NCBI GenBank assembly: GCA_016926235.1
Contig: JAFGOZ010000280.1
Location: 1 to 37,089 of the forward strand
Source of the DNA: Bacteroidales bacterium
Lineage (GTDB): Bacteria > Bacteroidota > Bacteroidia > Bacteroidales > UBA10428
Reading direction: 5' to 3'
Length of the DNA stretch: 37,089 nt
The notes under the pieces are model-generated. The model worked only from the letters and a program-made list of their open reading frames with translations, searched no databases and was not told where the DNA came from. A program made the translations under genes and the position numbers. Positions 8,991-18,272 of the stretch are shown piece by piece (within the stretch, counting starts at the first letter, position 1; each line of letters begins with the position of its first letter).

Positions 8991-9119
8991 CTTTTAGTAG
9001 TTTTTCTTGTATTCTATTTTCTTGTTTACTAGATTTCTGGATATTTCGTTACAATTACTAATCATTTTAATACTACTTATTTTCATTCGCTCCATCCTGT
9101 TTAACTCCTACTTTGTCAA

Positions 9120-11669
9120 CTATTGAATGATCACTTTTGCCGTTGTAAGGTTATTCATTGCACTCGTATGACTTACGACATAAACGCCAGGACTTAAGGA
9201 AATACGTGTAAAAGGTTCAGCTACTGTTTGGGTGAGTAATTTTATGCCGGAAAGATCATATACTGTTACCAATGCCCTGGAACCTGAATTTTGCAAAATA
9301 ACAAGGGCATCTTCGGAACCTAAAATACGAACTGACTCTTCTGGCCTACTATACGATTCGAGAATTTTTGTTTGGGTTGTAGTGTCGGCAAAAGGCATTG
9401 GATAAAATATCCATTGACGGTGACTGGCAGCAGGGCTGGTGCCATAATCCCACAAACCAACTTTTGTATTTGCTATGGCATTTGCCCCCTCCAGGTCGAG
9501 TGATTTTCCAGAGCCGGTTGAAAGAATCTTGTAACAATCATCCCCTACGCTTTCTACAATAAAAAATTGCCCGGAGTCCCTATCTGTTGAGGTTGTTGCA
9601 TAATAGCTTCCATTATCAGTGAGTGATAATCCTGCATAATTTGACAAAATATATCCTTCACCGGATGCGGTGAGTTTCCATAATTGACTTAAATCGCCGG
9701 GATTGTAATTATTAATTATTATGGAGCTGCTGCTCGATTGCATCACCAGGCTGGCAGTGCGACTGAGAATTAGATAAGGCAGATTGGTTTCCAGCCCGTT
9801 ACCTGTAGCTGACCCAACTCCAATGGGAATGATAAGTGTTGTAATACTATAAGCAGGAAGAGAAATCTTTAGGGTGGGATCTTCCAGCAGAAAATCAGTA
9901 ATTGCAGTATTGTTTTCCGTATCGGAGGTTCGATTTGCAGCAATAGTAGTTCCTGAAATATCAAAGAGGGAAAGATCTATCTGATGGCATGCTTTTATTG
10001 CATCATTATTTAAAGCAACTATGATAAGCGTGTCTTTACCGGGACTTAAGGCTGCCAGCATCCGGTCATTCGGAGCATAAAGAAACCGGGATCCTGCCCT
10101 TATATACTGGCTGAATTGTTGACGGACATAATAGTTTTTTACACGACTATAAGTTTGTGCATTAAAGTCACCAGTTACAAAACACCACTGATCGTTTCCT
10201 TCCTCTACATACTGCCAGTCAATCCATGCTTCAGGCCGTATATAGCGGATGTCATCCATTAGTTTTTTTGCCATTCCAAGGTTACCGCTAATGCCTGTAC
10301 CTCCGGCTCCTGTCTCACTCATCCATAATGTCTTATTATAATAAGTTGACAGCGCCCGGAGATTGGCTCTTGCCTGGTTTGTAGCTGAATAGGTATGCGT
10401 ATTCCACTGCCCGATCAGGTCAAGCACTGAATTGTCTGTTATATAAGCATTAAAACTAGTGAGGGACTGAGCTGTATTGGTTTCATCTGAAGCAGAAATT
10501 ATAGTATTCAATCCAGACCCTTCAAGAATGGGTGCCAGCACTTTTAGAAATGCTATCTGGCTTGAAGTATTAAAGTGACATCCCTCCTGCTCTCCATTTG
10601 CTCCCCAATAGTTAGTAAGTGGTTCATTAAAAGGTTCAAGTGTTTTGAATTCAATGCCAAAAGAATCTTTATAAAACTTGCAAACATCTACCAGGTAGTG
10701 TGCAAATTCATCATAATATTCGGGTTTGAGATTATCCTGGGAAGCATCTGCATTTCCGGCACAGCAGCCGCTATAAGTCATATAGTAAGGTGGTGAATTG
10801 CTGAATGCCTCAAAAATGGCATCAGGTCTCTTTTCTTTTATTTTCAGCATTATTTTTCGCTGAGCTGAGTCACGGCTCCAATTATATTCGGCATTTAATG
10901 AATCTTTAAACCCTTCCATTTCAGCCCGCAGCCCCTTGCCATCGGCCATGTGGTGTAAGGTACAGTTACGGTTCAGGGGATCATCCCCGCCGCCAATGTT
11001 ATAACGGAAAATGTTGAAATTCAAACCATCCGGGCTAACCAGCCAGTCCACAATTTCATCTGTCTTTTCGTCACTCCATTTGCCGCACATATTGGCCCAC
11101 CAGCAAAGAGAAACACCCCATCCCTCAAATGAATTTGTATATACAGCATTTGGGTTAATGAGGTATTTTGAAGTGTCTGCAGGCAATTCACCAGCATGTT
11201 CAGATATATACCAATAATGTTTGCTGTCTGTGCCACTTTTATCGGAATAAATATTCGAACCTGAAGTGATATAATCGGTTCCGAGGTATTTGCTGTTATA
11301 TTTGCATTTTAACTTTACAAATGAGCCGGAAACCTTTTCAATAGCATATTTTGATGCGTCAGTGGTGGAATCGGTTATAAAATAAGTATTCCAGCTCCCG
11401 CTAAGAGCCATGTACTTTGACTGGCCTGCTGGCTTCACCCAAAAGTACCCTGCACCGTCAGGAACAAACTGCACCAATTGTCCATCGCTGCCTGTTGCTT
11501 CCTTGATGATTGCACGTCCGTCGGTATTTTCACAAACAACATTACCGCTGGAATGTATGAGATAGTAGAGTGTATTTGCATCTGGTTCCAATATTTGTGA
11601 GAAACAGGCAGATGGGACAAATGCAAAGAATAGCAATAGTATTAATAGAGAGATTGTGGATTGTTTCAA
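9120..11669 (-). CDS. Glycoside hydrolase family 30 enzyme with carbohydrate-binding and T9SS domains
   Basis: 849 residues, beginning with a signal peptide (about 1-24). A beta-trefoil-like region (about 33-158) comes next, then a GH30-type (beta/alpha)8 catalytic domain (about 175-520). The likely acid/base is Glu349 in TLEPFNEPLTNYWG and the nucleophile Glu452 in LWMSETGAGG. A beta-sandwich follows to about 620, then a ricin-type lectin repeat region (about 635-770) and a T9SS sorting tail (to 849, VTVYDLSGIKLL...LSPGVYVV). The catalytic domain most resembles endo-beta-1,6-galactanase-type GH30 proteins, judged from memory of the motifs. It would act outside the cell on galactan or a related glycan. 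Confidence 0.88.
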   Translation of the reverse strand: MKQSTISLLILLLFFAFVPSACFSQILEPDANTLYYLIHSSGNVVCENTDGRAIIKEATGSDGQLVQFVPDGAGYFWVKPAGQSKYMALSGSWNTYFITDSTTDASKYAIEKVSGSFVKLKCKYNSKYLGTDYITSGSNIYSDKSGTDSKHYWYISEHAGELPADTSKYLINPNAVYTNSFEGWGVSLCWWANMCGKWSDEKTDEIVDWLVSPDGLNFNIFRYNIGGGDDPLNRNCTLHHMADGKGLRAEMEGFKDSLNAEYNWSRDSAQRKIMLKIKEKRPDAIFEAFSNSPPYYMTYSGCCAGNADASQDNLKPEYYDEFAHYLVDVCKFYKDSFGIEFKTLEPFNEPLTNYWGANGEQEGCHFNTSSQIAFLKVLAPILEGSGLNTIISASDETNTAQSLTSFNAYITDNSVLDLIGQWNTHTYSATNQARANLRALSTYYNKTLWMSETGAGGTGISGNLGMAKKLMDDIRYIRPEAWIDWQYVEEGNDQWCFVTGDFNAQTYSRVKNYYVRQQFSQYIRAGSRFLYAPNDRMLAALSPGKDTLIIVALNNDAIKACHQIDLSLFDISGTTIAANRTSDTENNTAITDFLLEDPTLKISLPAYSITTLIIPIGVGSATGNGLETNLPYLILSRTASLVMQSSSSSIIINNYNPGDLSQLWKLTASGEGYILSNYAGLSLTDNGSYYATTSTDRDSGQFFIVESVGDDCYKILSTGSGKSLDLEGANAIANTKVGLWDYGTSPAASHRQWIFYPMPFADTTTQTKILESYSRPEESVRILGSEDALVILQNSGSRALVTVYDLSGIKLLTQTVAEPFTRISLSPGVYVVSHTSAMNNLTTAKVIIQ

Positions 11670-11714
11670 TGATGTTCCCGTTAATGAATTAATACAATTT
11701 TATATGTAGGTATA

Positions 11715-14243
11715 TTAGTTTTTTTCTTCCTTAATAATTTTCGTAGTATAGTCTCCCTTTGATGTTTTAACTTTCAAAACATATATGCCTTGTGGTATGC
11801 CAGAAAGATCAATAATCGCTTCGTTTTTTGTTTCATACTTTCTTAAAAGTGTTTTTCCCTCTACAGATAATATCAATACTTCCTTAATCTGTTCCCCTAT
11901 AAACTCTATATTTAAGGAGCTTTTAACCGGATTAGGAAATGTAAGCATTTGATTTTCTGAAAGCGCATTGTGAACATCCGTATAAGTAAATTTTGAGGTA
12001 TAGGGTAAAGAACATCCGGAAGTATCCTTTTTGCCGCCCGCACTATCAGCTATATATACATTTGTCCATTTTGGACGCTCAGGCAGGCTATTCCCATTGA
12101 CCATTTCCTTCCATTCTGAGTCTGTAAGCCGGTTAAATTCACTGGTAATTTTTTCGTAGTATGACATCACAGGCCCGACAAATGCTGTATATTTAAATGA
12201 ATGAGAAGGGCTTGGTATAAGGAAAACCCCCATGTTTACATTTCCAACACCTACATGCAGTACATTACCAACTGTATTACCAAATTCATCCGTAGGTTGT
12301 GTATGCACATCCGCTACCACAAAATCGGGTTCCATACCCTGTTCATATTTACCATAAAACAGATCAAAGAACCATCCAAGGTAAGGAGGTGCCCCACAAC
12401 CAGATTCTGTATTAACAATAAGCATTTTATGCAATTTTTCTATTTCTGTCGCTGTAAATAGTGTATTTTGTATTTCCTTTTCTGCTACTTGTGCCAGAAA
12501 TTCCATATGTGTAGTCAGATTGTCAAAATAACCGATAATATTTGACAGATTATAATCACCTGTTTCCAAATCAGAAAAGAAAGAGTGGGCATTACCTGCA
12601 AAATTACCTATTTGCCTGTAAAATGAAGGGTAAGGCTCTATATAGGAATGAGGGTAGGAACATATAATCCCGCCAGTATAAGATTGTTTGGCATATAATA
12701 AGTTATCATGTCGTAACTGGGTCCAGGAGGCTAATTGGGTATTCAGTTTTTCCATTCTCCAGGCACTTGTTTTCATGAACAGGGGTAATGACGTATTATC
12801 ATCAGATGGAGAGAGTGTTCTTATTGAGTTTAACCATATATTGTACAGCGAATTTTCCCAAAAGCCATCATCATATTTATCAACCAGGTATCGTAATGAT
12901 GCTAGTTGCGAGTTGTAATGAAATGAATCAAGTTCTTCTTTTAGCAAAGGTAAGGGATCATTATTTCCCAAAACAAACATTGCATCAAGTGGATCAGGCA
13001 TGGGACGCCAGATTTTCATATCGTTGTAAATAATCCGGTCATAAACTACGTTAGAGAATATATACGAATCAATAATAAACCTCTGCCCCATTAATCTATA
13101 CGAAACAGGCAGTTTATCAGGTTCTGCACTGAAAGGATCCATCATAATTACACTTGACAGAATTTTCTGGGAAAACATATCATTAGCGGTAATCTCTGCT
13201 TTAAAATTACTATAAACAGCGCTATCCAATAATTCATCAGCATCTTCAACAGATAATTCAGCCAGTAAGGAGTCCAGTTCAAGCGGGGTAAGATTATCAC
13301 TCTCTCCTACCATATATGTAATTATCTTCTCATTTGTGGCCAGGAGATCTTTTACATCTGCTATATTTCTTAGTTCATTGAGCAAAACGGTTCCATAACT
13401 CATCCTTTTAATGTCGGATTCGGGGTAAATGTCAGCAGGAGGCGAGGTTAATAAAAAATCGATCCTGCCATACCACATCATGGTTTTGAAATACTCTTCC
13501 AAAATATCCTCATAATGTCCTCTAACCTTAAACTGGCTATAATCAATACTTCTTAAACGATCTGTAAATAAAGGCATTACCGTGTAATTTTCAGCCTGAA
13601 TAGCATCTAGAATATCACTGACTGTTACTGATGACGCCACATTAGGTGTAATGGTAGTGTCATGTATCAATGATTTTGCAACAGTGACATATACATCCAC
13701 ATCGAGCAGTGCTTTATAAAATAATGTATCGGTTATAGCAGCGTATTTATTATATAATTGATAGTAGGCGTCATACATTGCATCCGTAATTTCGATCAGG
13801 TTTGGTTCCATAACTGATTTTTCAATGTCAATTAGTATTTGATCATACGAACGGTGCAATGCATGTAATATGGCATCAGTACTTAAAAAAACAGGCAGAT
13901 CTTTATGGAAAATATCTGCATACGCTTCACCAAAACTTATTATATTTAAACGCTCGGATACCATAAAATGGTTTTTCTCCAGCAATTCAATTTCATCGGT
14001 CGTAAGCTCATACTTTAGCAGAACCGAATCAAGATAATAGATATCTGAAATGCCGTTAGTCCTTTCAATTTCACTATAATAGCTCTGTTGCAGAGGATAT
14101 AGGGAGGTTAATCCCGGTGTAGTTAAATTCTTATTGCTTTCCAGAAAAGTACTATATGCTTCAAGAGAAAAATTGGATTGGGGATGCACTGTTAAAATGG
14201 AAACTGCAATAAGTGAGACCAGAAGTAATAGTTTATTTTTCAT
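11715..14243 (-). CDS. Secreted DUF3160 protein with T9SS sorting tail
   Basis: 842 residues with a signal peptide (about 1-22). The large central DUF3160 region (about 75-740) includes DLPVFLSTDAILHALHRSYD and a C-terminal part with GAPPYLGWFFDLFYGK, VADVHTQPTDEFG and HVGVGNVNMGVF. The last 75 residues are a T9SS type A domain (LTFPNPVKSSLNIEF, LSGIPQGIYVLKVKT). The function of DUF3160 proteins is unknown; the tail indicates a surface-exposed or released protein. It lies 45 bp upstream of the GH30 gene on the same strand, so they may share a transcript. Confidence 0.87.
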   Translation of the reverse strand: MKNKLLLLVSLIAVSILTVHPQSNFSLEAYSTFLESNKNLTTPGLTSLYPLQQSYYSEIERTNGISDIYYLDSVLLKYELTTDEIELLEKNHFMVSERLNIISFGEAYADIFHKDLPVFLSTDAILHALHRSYDQILIDIEKSVMEPNLIEITDAMYDAYYQLYNKYAAITDTLFYKALLDVDVYVTVAKSLIHDTTITPNVASSVTVSDILDAIQAENYTVMPLFTDRLRSIDYSQFKVRGHYEDILEEYFKTMMWYGRIDFLLTSPPADIYPESDIKRMSYGTVLLNELRNIADVKDLLATNEKIITYMVGESDNLTPLELDSLLAELSVEDADELLDSAVYSNFKAEITANDMFSQKILSSVIMMDPFSAEPDKLPVSYRLMGQRFIIDSYIFSNVVYDRIIYNDMKIWRPMPDPLDAMFVLGNNDPLPLLKEELDSFHYNSQLASLRYLVDKYDDGFWENSLYNIWLNSIRTLSPSDDNTSLPLFMKTSAWRMEKLNTQLASWTQLRHDNLLYAKQSYTGGIICSYPHSYIEPYPSFYRQIGNFAGNAHSFFSDLETGDYNLSNIIGYFDNLTTHMEFLAQVAEKEIQNTLFTATEIEKLHKMLIVNTESGCGAPPYLGWFFDLFYGKYEQGMEPDFVVADVHTQPTDEFGNTVGNVLHVGVGNVNMGVFLIPSPSHSFKYTAFVGPVMSYYEKITSEFNRLTDSEWKEMVNGNSLPERPKWTNVYIADSAGGKKDTSGCSLPYTSKFTYTDVHNALSENQMLTFPNPVKSSLNIEFIGEQIKEVLILSVEGKTLLRKYETKNEAIIDLSGIPQGIYVLKVKTSKGDYTTKIIKEEKN

Positions 14244-14390
14244 AACGCTGTGTTTTATATTGTTGGATAAAATTACTAAATATATGGCACAAAATACAAT
14301 ATCAGCAACTAATTATTAATTGTTAAACTGACAATAAAAAACACAGTAGTAACATTAACTGGCTTAAAATTATAGATAATAAGTGAATGA

Positions 14391-14448
14391 TATAACATAT
14401 TCCCGAAGTTATGTAACAGTTGCCACCATAAAGAAGCCTACCTTTATA
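14391..14448 (+). promoter_or_regulatory. Shared stress-type promoter, site 1 (CsbD-SPFH-LDH operon)
   Basis: Half-sites TATAAC (TAAC at 14393-14396) and TGTAACAG (TAAC at 14414-14417) lie 21 bp apart. A 19-bp spacer and the -7-like box TACCTTTATA (14439-14448) follow. Further upstream, AGTGAATGAT resembles the other copies. Five more regions in the window show the same layout. Transcription would begin near 14455-14460 and leave a leader of about 195 nt before the CsbD-like gene; I see no strong fold in that leader. Confidence 0.65.
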
Positions 14449-14654
14449 AACAGATTAAACGAATAAACGGGACCTCTCCGGATATTATTTACTGCTACTC
14501 TTATAAAGCATTGGAATTTTTATCGAGGTTTTCTGAAGAGTAATACATACAAACCTGAAAAGTTGTTTGTAGTTCATCTAACCGGTCTATGTAAAGGAAA
14601 AAATATGATTATTATGTAGAAGGTTGTAATTGGTTCATTGATGTATTTTAGGAC

Positions 14655-14849
14655 ATGAAATCAACAAAACAATCAAGATACTGGAATAAATTAAAAGGGA
14701 AACTTGAAGGTGAGTATCCCCAGCTAAAAAATGAAGATATATCGTTTTCAAAAGGTGAAGAAACAAACAAATTTAAAACTATCGCTAATACGCTTCGAAA
14801 GACAAAACAAGAATTGTGGGATATAATCATAACCCTGTTTCACAATTAA
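14655..14849 (+). CDS. CsbD-like stress miniprotein (copy 1)
   Basis: A 64-residue hydrophilic helical protein with the CsbD-like pattern: YWNKLKGKLEGEYPQLKNEDISFSKGEETNK, then a second helix with KTKQELWDII. Three further copies with the same W-x(6)-KLK, DxxF/ISxG and K-x-EL landmarks occur in the window. CsbD family members are general stress proteins of unknown biochemical role. It lies 48 bp upstream of the SPFH gene and downstream of promoter site 1, so it heads that operon. Confidence 0.8.
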   Translation: MKSTKQSRYWNKLKGKLEGEYPQLKNEDISFSKGEETNKFKTIANTLRKTKQELWDIIITLFHN

Positions 14850-14897
14850 ATCCTTATATAGAACTCACATTTACTAATAAAAAGAAAGGACACTAAA

Positions 14898-15764
14898 ATG
14901 AACTATTTATATATTATAATACCTGGGATATTCCTGTTTTTAATTGGAATAAGAATTGTACGACCAACTCAAAGGGGTCTAATTGAAAGATTGGGGAAAT
15001 ATAAGCATTTTGCCCACCCTGGATTTCATTGGATCATCCCTGTCATTGACCGGATATATATGGTAAATGTAACTGAACAAATGGTTGATGCTGAGCCTCA
15101 GGAAATAATTACGAATGATAACCTTAATGCAAGAGTGGATGCACAAGTTTATTTCAGGGTTAAGTCCGATGAAGCAAGTGTGAAAGGGGCAATTTATAAT
15201 GTAAATAATTACACATGGCAGATTGTTAATCTCGCACGCACTACTCTTCGTAATATTATTGGGACCCTTACCTTAAAATCGGCCAATAGTGAACGTGGAA
15301 AAATTAATGCCGACCTGTATAAGACACTTCATGAGGAAACACAAAGCTGGGGTATTGAAATTGTACGTACTGAACTTAAAGAAATTGACCCGCCGAAAGA
15401 CGTGCAGGAAACCATGAATAAGGTAGTAAAAGCAGAAAATGAAAAAATAGCTGCCGTAGATTCTGCCACTGCCGCTGAAACTGTTGCCGATGGTGTAAAA
15501 CGTGCAAAGATTAAAGAGGCTGAAGGCTTTAAACAATCGAAGATATTGCATGCCGAAGGTGAAGCAGAAGCCATTAAACTGGTAAATGAAGCAGCAGATA
15601 AGTATTTTGTAGGCAATGCACAACTATTACGCAAACTGGAGGCGCTTGAAGCATCTCTAGAAAAAAATGCAAAAATAGTGGTGCCCACAGGGACTGAATT
15701 GGTTAACATTATTGGGGAAATGGCGGGGATTATGCCATTGCACAGAAAACCAAAAGAAGAATAA
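14898..15764 (+). CDS. SPFH/band-7 membrane protein, slipin-like (copy 1)
   Basis: 288 residues. One N-terminal membrane helix (about 2-20) leads into RPTQRGLIERLGKY, the start of the SPFH/band-7 domain (about 22-190). A charged helical region follows (KAENEKIAAVDSATAAET, KILHAEGEAEAIKL, about 170-260) that forms oligomers in stomatin/flotillin-type proteins. Such proteins build membrane microdomain scaffolds and influence proteolysis and envelope stability. No NfeD partner is adjacent. A near-identical paralogue lies at 30863-31729. The purine-rich AAGAAAGGAC just upstream is a plausible ribosome-binding site. The dehydrogenase starts 4 bp after its stop. Confidence 0.93.
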   Translation: MNYLYIIIPGIFLFLIGIRIVRPTQRGLIERLGKYKHFAHPGFHWIIPVIDRIYMVNVTEQMVDAEPQEIITNDNLNARVDAQVYFRVKSDEASVKGAIYNVNNYTWQIVNLARTTLRNIIGTLTLKSANSERGKINADLYKTLHEETQSWGIEIVRTELKEIDPPKDVQETMNKVVKAENEKIAAVDSATAAETVADGVKRAKIKEAEGFKQSKILHAEGEAEAIKLVNEAADKYFVGNAQLLRKLEALEASLEKNAKIVVPTGTELVNIIGEMAGIMPLHRKPKEE

Positions 15765-15768
15765 ATAC

Positions 15769-16719
15769 ATGGAAGCTTTAAAACCTAAAATTGTTATTAT
15801 TGGCGCAGGTAATGTAGGCAGCACCTTTGCCTTTTCACTAATGATAAGTGGTTTAGCCAGGGAGATCTTATTAGTAGATAAAAATGAATTATTGGCAAAG
15901 GGCGAGTGTATGGACTTAAATCATGGCTTAAGTTTAGCCCACCCTACAAAAATTTATGCTGCAGGTGTTGAGAGCTGTATCGATGCTGATATCGTAGTTA
16001 TTACAGCTGGTGCAAACCGAAAACCAGGGCAAAGCAGATTAGACTTAATGCAAAACAATGTGTCCATTTTTAAAGATATTATCCCTACTATCTCTAAATA
16101 TGCACAAAATGCTATTTTATTGGTAGTAACAAACCCGGTTGATATTCTTACCTATGTCACGTTGAAAATATCGGGTTTGCCCCCGGCCAGGGTTTTAGGA
16201 TCAGGAACGGTTTTGGATACAGCAAGATTAAAGTTTATAATAAGCGATTATTGTCAGGTAGATACCGGAAATATTCATGCCTATATTATTGGCGAACATG
16301 GTGACACTGAACTTCCTGTATGGAGCAATTCAACTATCGGAGGCATGGATATTGAAACCTATTGCTCTGTTTATGCAGGGCTTGGCGATGCCAAAAAAAC
16401 ATTGTCAGAAATATTTGACAGTGTTAGAAATGCTGCTCACAAGATCATAGAGGCAAAAGGTGCCACTAACTATTCTATTGCATTGGCTTTAGTTAAAATT
16501 ACCCGCTCTATTGTTAGAAACGAAAATTCTATTCTGCCTGTCTCCACGCTAATTGATGATTATTATGGAATGAAAGATGTATGCATTAGTATGCCATCTA
16601 TAATAAACAGAAATGGAGTTGAGCAGTACCTTAAACTCATACTTTCAGATAAGGAACAGGAGTTATTTAAACATTCGGCTATTACATTAAAAAATATCCT
16701 GAAAACCATAAAGCTCTGA
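15769..16719 (+). CDS. LDH-family 2-hydroxyacid dehydrogenase with malate-type specificity residue
   Basis: 316 residues of the L-lactate/malate dehydrogenase family. GAGNVGSTFAF (12-22) is the Rossmann glycine motif and Asp37 in LLVDKNE indicates NAD. Catalytic residues are Arg90 (canonical 109), Asp150 (168), Arg153 (171) and His177 (195, in GEHGDTELPVWS). The overall sequence is LDH-like, but the specificity-loop residue is Arg84 in GANRKPGQSR, where LDHs have Gln102 (GANQKPG). Arg at this site is typical of malate dehydrogenases, so oxaloacetate/malate is a serious alternative substrate to pyruvate/lactate. The start at 15769 follows the SPFH stop by 4 bp; an upstream in-frame ATG at 15712 would overlap the SPFH gene. 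Confidence 0.92.
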   Translation: MEALKPKIVIIGAGNVGSTFAFSLMISGLAREILLVDKNELLAKGECMDLNHGLSLAHPTKIYAAGVESCIDADIVVITAGANRKPGQSRLDLMQNNVSIFKDIIPTISKYAQNAILLVVTNPVDILTYVTLKISGLPPARVLGSGTVLDTARLKFIISDYCQVDTGNIHAYIIGEHGDTELPVWSNSTIGGMDIETYCSVYAGLGDAKKTLSEIFDSVRNAAHKIIEAKGATNYSIALALVKITRSIVRNENSILPVSTLIDDYYGMKDVCISMPSIINRNGVEQYLKLILSDKEQELFKHSAITLKNILKTIKL

Positions 16720-17104
16720 TTGCATAATGATAACAAAGGCTAGTAAAAGAAATATTATTCCAAACCTGTCAAAATAATCAATTTTCAAATATTTTAATAA
16801 GGAGGATGAGCATTGAGTAATATTAAAATATTAGTAGTGGTAATGGCTAATAGTTACAATGGCGTCCATATTAATACAATAGTGTTGGAGCAGGAACCTC
16901 CGATAGATCAAAATAATCCTGATCAATCAATGACACTCAAAAATAAAAAATTATAGACTTTGCAAAAAAATGAATTCCAATCGCTTCCCAATGCCTATTA
17001 TGCGCTTCAATCTTTCTTTGATATACTCACTTTAGAAATACATTTTTAATTTCCATTGGACTTATATGATAATATCAAAACCCATTAATAATGTGGTAAT
17101 TATA
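16720..17104. other. Gene-poor stretch with a possible 47-codon ORF
   Basis: No convincing gene is seen. A strong Shine-Dalgarno-like AAGGAGG (16799-16805), rare in this phylum, precedes two overlapping short frames: ATG at 16806 coding only four residues, and TTG at 16813 running 47 codons to 16956. The longer one starts LSNIKILVVVMANSYNGVH and has no recognisable family. It may be a gene remnant or chance. The remainder is AT-rich. Confidence 0.35.
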
Positions 17105-17160
17105 TGAATTATTATAAGAATTGTATAACAGATTTTAGTGCTAGAGGAGTTACTTTTATA
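17105..17160 (+). promoter_or_regulatory. Shared stress-type promoter, site 2 (stand-alone CsbD gene)
   Basis: The downstream half-site is TATAACAG (TAAC at 17126-17129). The upstream half 21 bp earlier is degenerate (TGAA at 17105-17108). A spacer of exactly 19 bp separates TAACAG from the -7-like box TACTTTTATA (17151-17160). The leader to the CsbD start would be about 30 nt. This is the weakest of the six sites in its upstream half, but the downstream half, spacer and box match site 1. Confidence 0.5.
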
Positions 17161-17198
17161 TATTATAGAATGCTAATCTCTAAAATAAATCCTAAAAA

Positions 17199-17375
17199 AT
17201 GATTATGACTGGATACTGGAACGAGAAGAAGGAAAAACTCAAATATAGATTTCCAACCATTACAGATGATGACTTGATATTTTATGACGGGAAGGAAAGT
17301 GAAATGTTGGAAATACTGGGATATAAGCTCGGGAAAACAAAAGATGAACTGATCCGGATTCTTATTGAGCTCTAA
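17199..17375 (+). CDS. CsbD-like stress miniprotein (copy 2)
   Basis: A 58-codon ORF: MIMTGYWNEKKEKLKYRF, PTITDDDLIFYDGKESEML and GYKLGKTKDELIRILIEL. It aligns along its full length with the CsbD-like copies at 14655, 26689 and 30628. An ATG at 17205 is an alternative start that would give 56 residues. It is monocistronic, bounded by promoter site 2 upstream and a weak hairpin terminator downstream. Hydrophilic and helical, it is a presumed general stress protein. Confidence 0.8.
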   Translation: MIMTGYWNEKKEKLKYRFPTITDDDLIFYDGKESEMLEILGYKLGKTKDELIRILIEL

Positions 17376-17472
17376 ATTGTGCTCATGTATTCAATCGGTG
17401 TTATTCTTTGGTGAGATCAAAAATTTACAATACTATGTAATATGAAATAATACAACCACTATATCATAAAAC

Positions 17473-17495
17473 AACCTGCCCTGCACAGGTTTTTA
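17473..17495 (+). terminator. Weak intrinsic terminator after CsbD copy 2
   Basis: AACCTG (17473-17478) pairs with CAGGTT (17486-17491) across a 7-base loop and is followed by a short T-run (TTTTTAT). The loop CCCTGC could instead pair with GCAGGG a little downstream, giving an alternative fold. It lies about 100 bp after the CsbD stop and 57 bp before the next gene. Confidence 0.45.
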
Positions 17496-17551
17496 TCGCA
17501 GGGGCGAAACTGAAAAGCCATACGAGTAGGAATTACCTAATACTTAAGAAA

Positions 17552-18022
17552 ATGAAAAAGTTATCAATAACCTGCTTGCTTGCCTTTTTCTTTGTGTCCT
17601 TCAGTTTTGCACAGGATTACAACACAGGGATTGGCTTTAGGGCAGGATTTTTCAATGGCCTGACGGTCAAACATTTTATTAGTCAAAAATCAGCCTTGGA
17701 AGGACTTATAGCCAGCAGATGGAGAGGGCTTGAGGTAACCGGTCTTTATGAAATACATAACCAGGCATTTCATGCAGATAGATTGAACTGGTATATCGGT
17801 TTTGGAGGCCATGTTGGTTTCTGGGACGGCGATCATGCAGATTGGGGTGATAAAGGTACCAAATATACTGTTGTTGGTGTTGATGGAATACTGGGTATAG
17901 AATATAACTTTAGGGAAGTACCTATAAATTTAGGCCTCGATTGGAAGCCGGAATTTAATATTATCGGCTATTCAGGATTTTGGGGCGATGGAGGGGCTCT
18001 TTCGATACGCTACATTTTTTAA
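17552..18022 (+). CDS. Small outer-membrane beta-barrel-like protein
   Basis: 156 residues. A signal peptide (about 1-20, LLAFFFVSFSFAQ) precedes a mature part of alternating amphipathic strands (GIGFRAGFFNGLTVKHF, NWYIGFGGHVGFW, GILGIEYNF, LSIRYIF). It ends in phenylalanine, as expected for an outer-membrane barrel. It is rich in Gly, Trp and aromatic residues. The protein is too short for a classic porin but suits a small 8-strand barrel. No specific family is recognised. It appears monocistronic. Confidence 0.75.
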   Translation: MKKLSITCLLAFFFVSFSFAQDYNTGIGFRAGFFNGLTVKHFISQKSALEGLIASRWRGLEVTGLYEIHNQAFHADRLNWYIGFGGHVGFWDGDHADWGDKGTKYTVVGVDGILGIEYNFREVPINLGLDWKPEFNIIGYSGFWGDGGALSIRYIF

Positions 18023-18035
18023 AACTTATAAAATT

Positions 18036-18155
18036 GTCTAAAAAGTACTTCAACCGCAAAGTTCATAAAGATAAATGTATTGATATATAAACCTTTGTGT
18101 CCTCTGCGAAAAATCTCTGCGACCTTTGCGGTTAATTTCTCCCGACTTTTTAGAC
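18036..18155. repeat. REP-like extragenic palindromic element
   Basis: Outer arms GTCTAAAAAGT (18036-18046) and ACTTTTTAGAC (18145-18155) are perfect complements. Inner arms AACCGCAAAG (18052-18061) and CTTTGCGGTT (18124-18133) are also perfect. The text between them (CTTTGTGTCCTCTGCGAAAA and similar) belongs to a class of repeated CTTTGCG-rich palindromes that I recall from Bacteroidota intergenic regions. It sits between two co-oriented genes and has no coding role. Confidence 0.65.
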
Positions 18156-18272
18156 ATTCTAAAAGAATATCTGGCCTAACACCTGCTCTTTTCAGGCAAC
18201 TCAGGAGCATAATACCTAAGGATATTCACATTTGTGCGAACAGATTACTTACTTAATTAACAATGTAACATA

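Noticed and set aside
15273..15709. Minus-strand frames inside the SPFH gene
   Set aside because: They are shadows of the conserved plus-strand frame, and the same shadows recur in the second SPFH copy.
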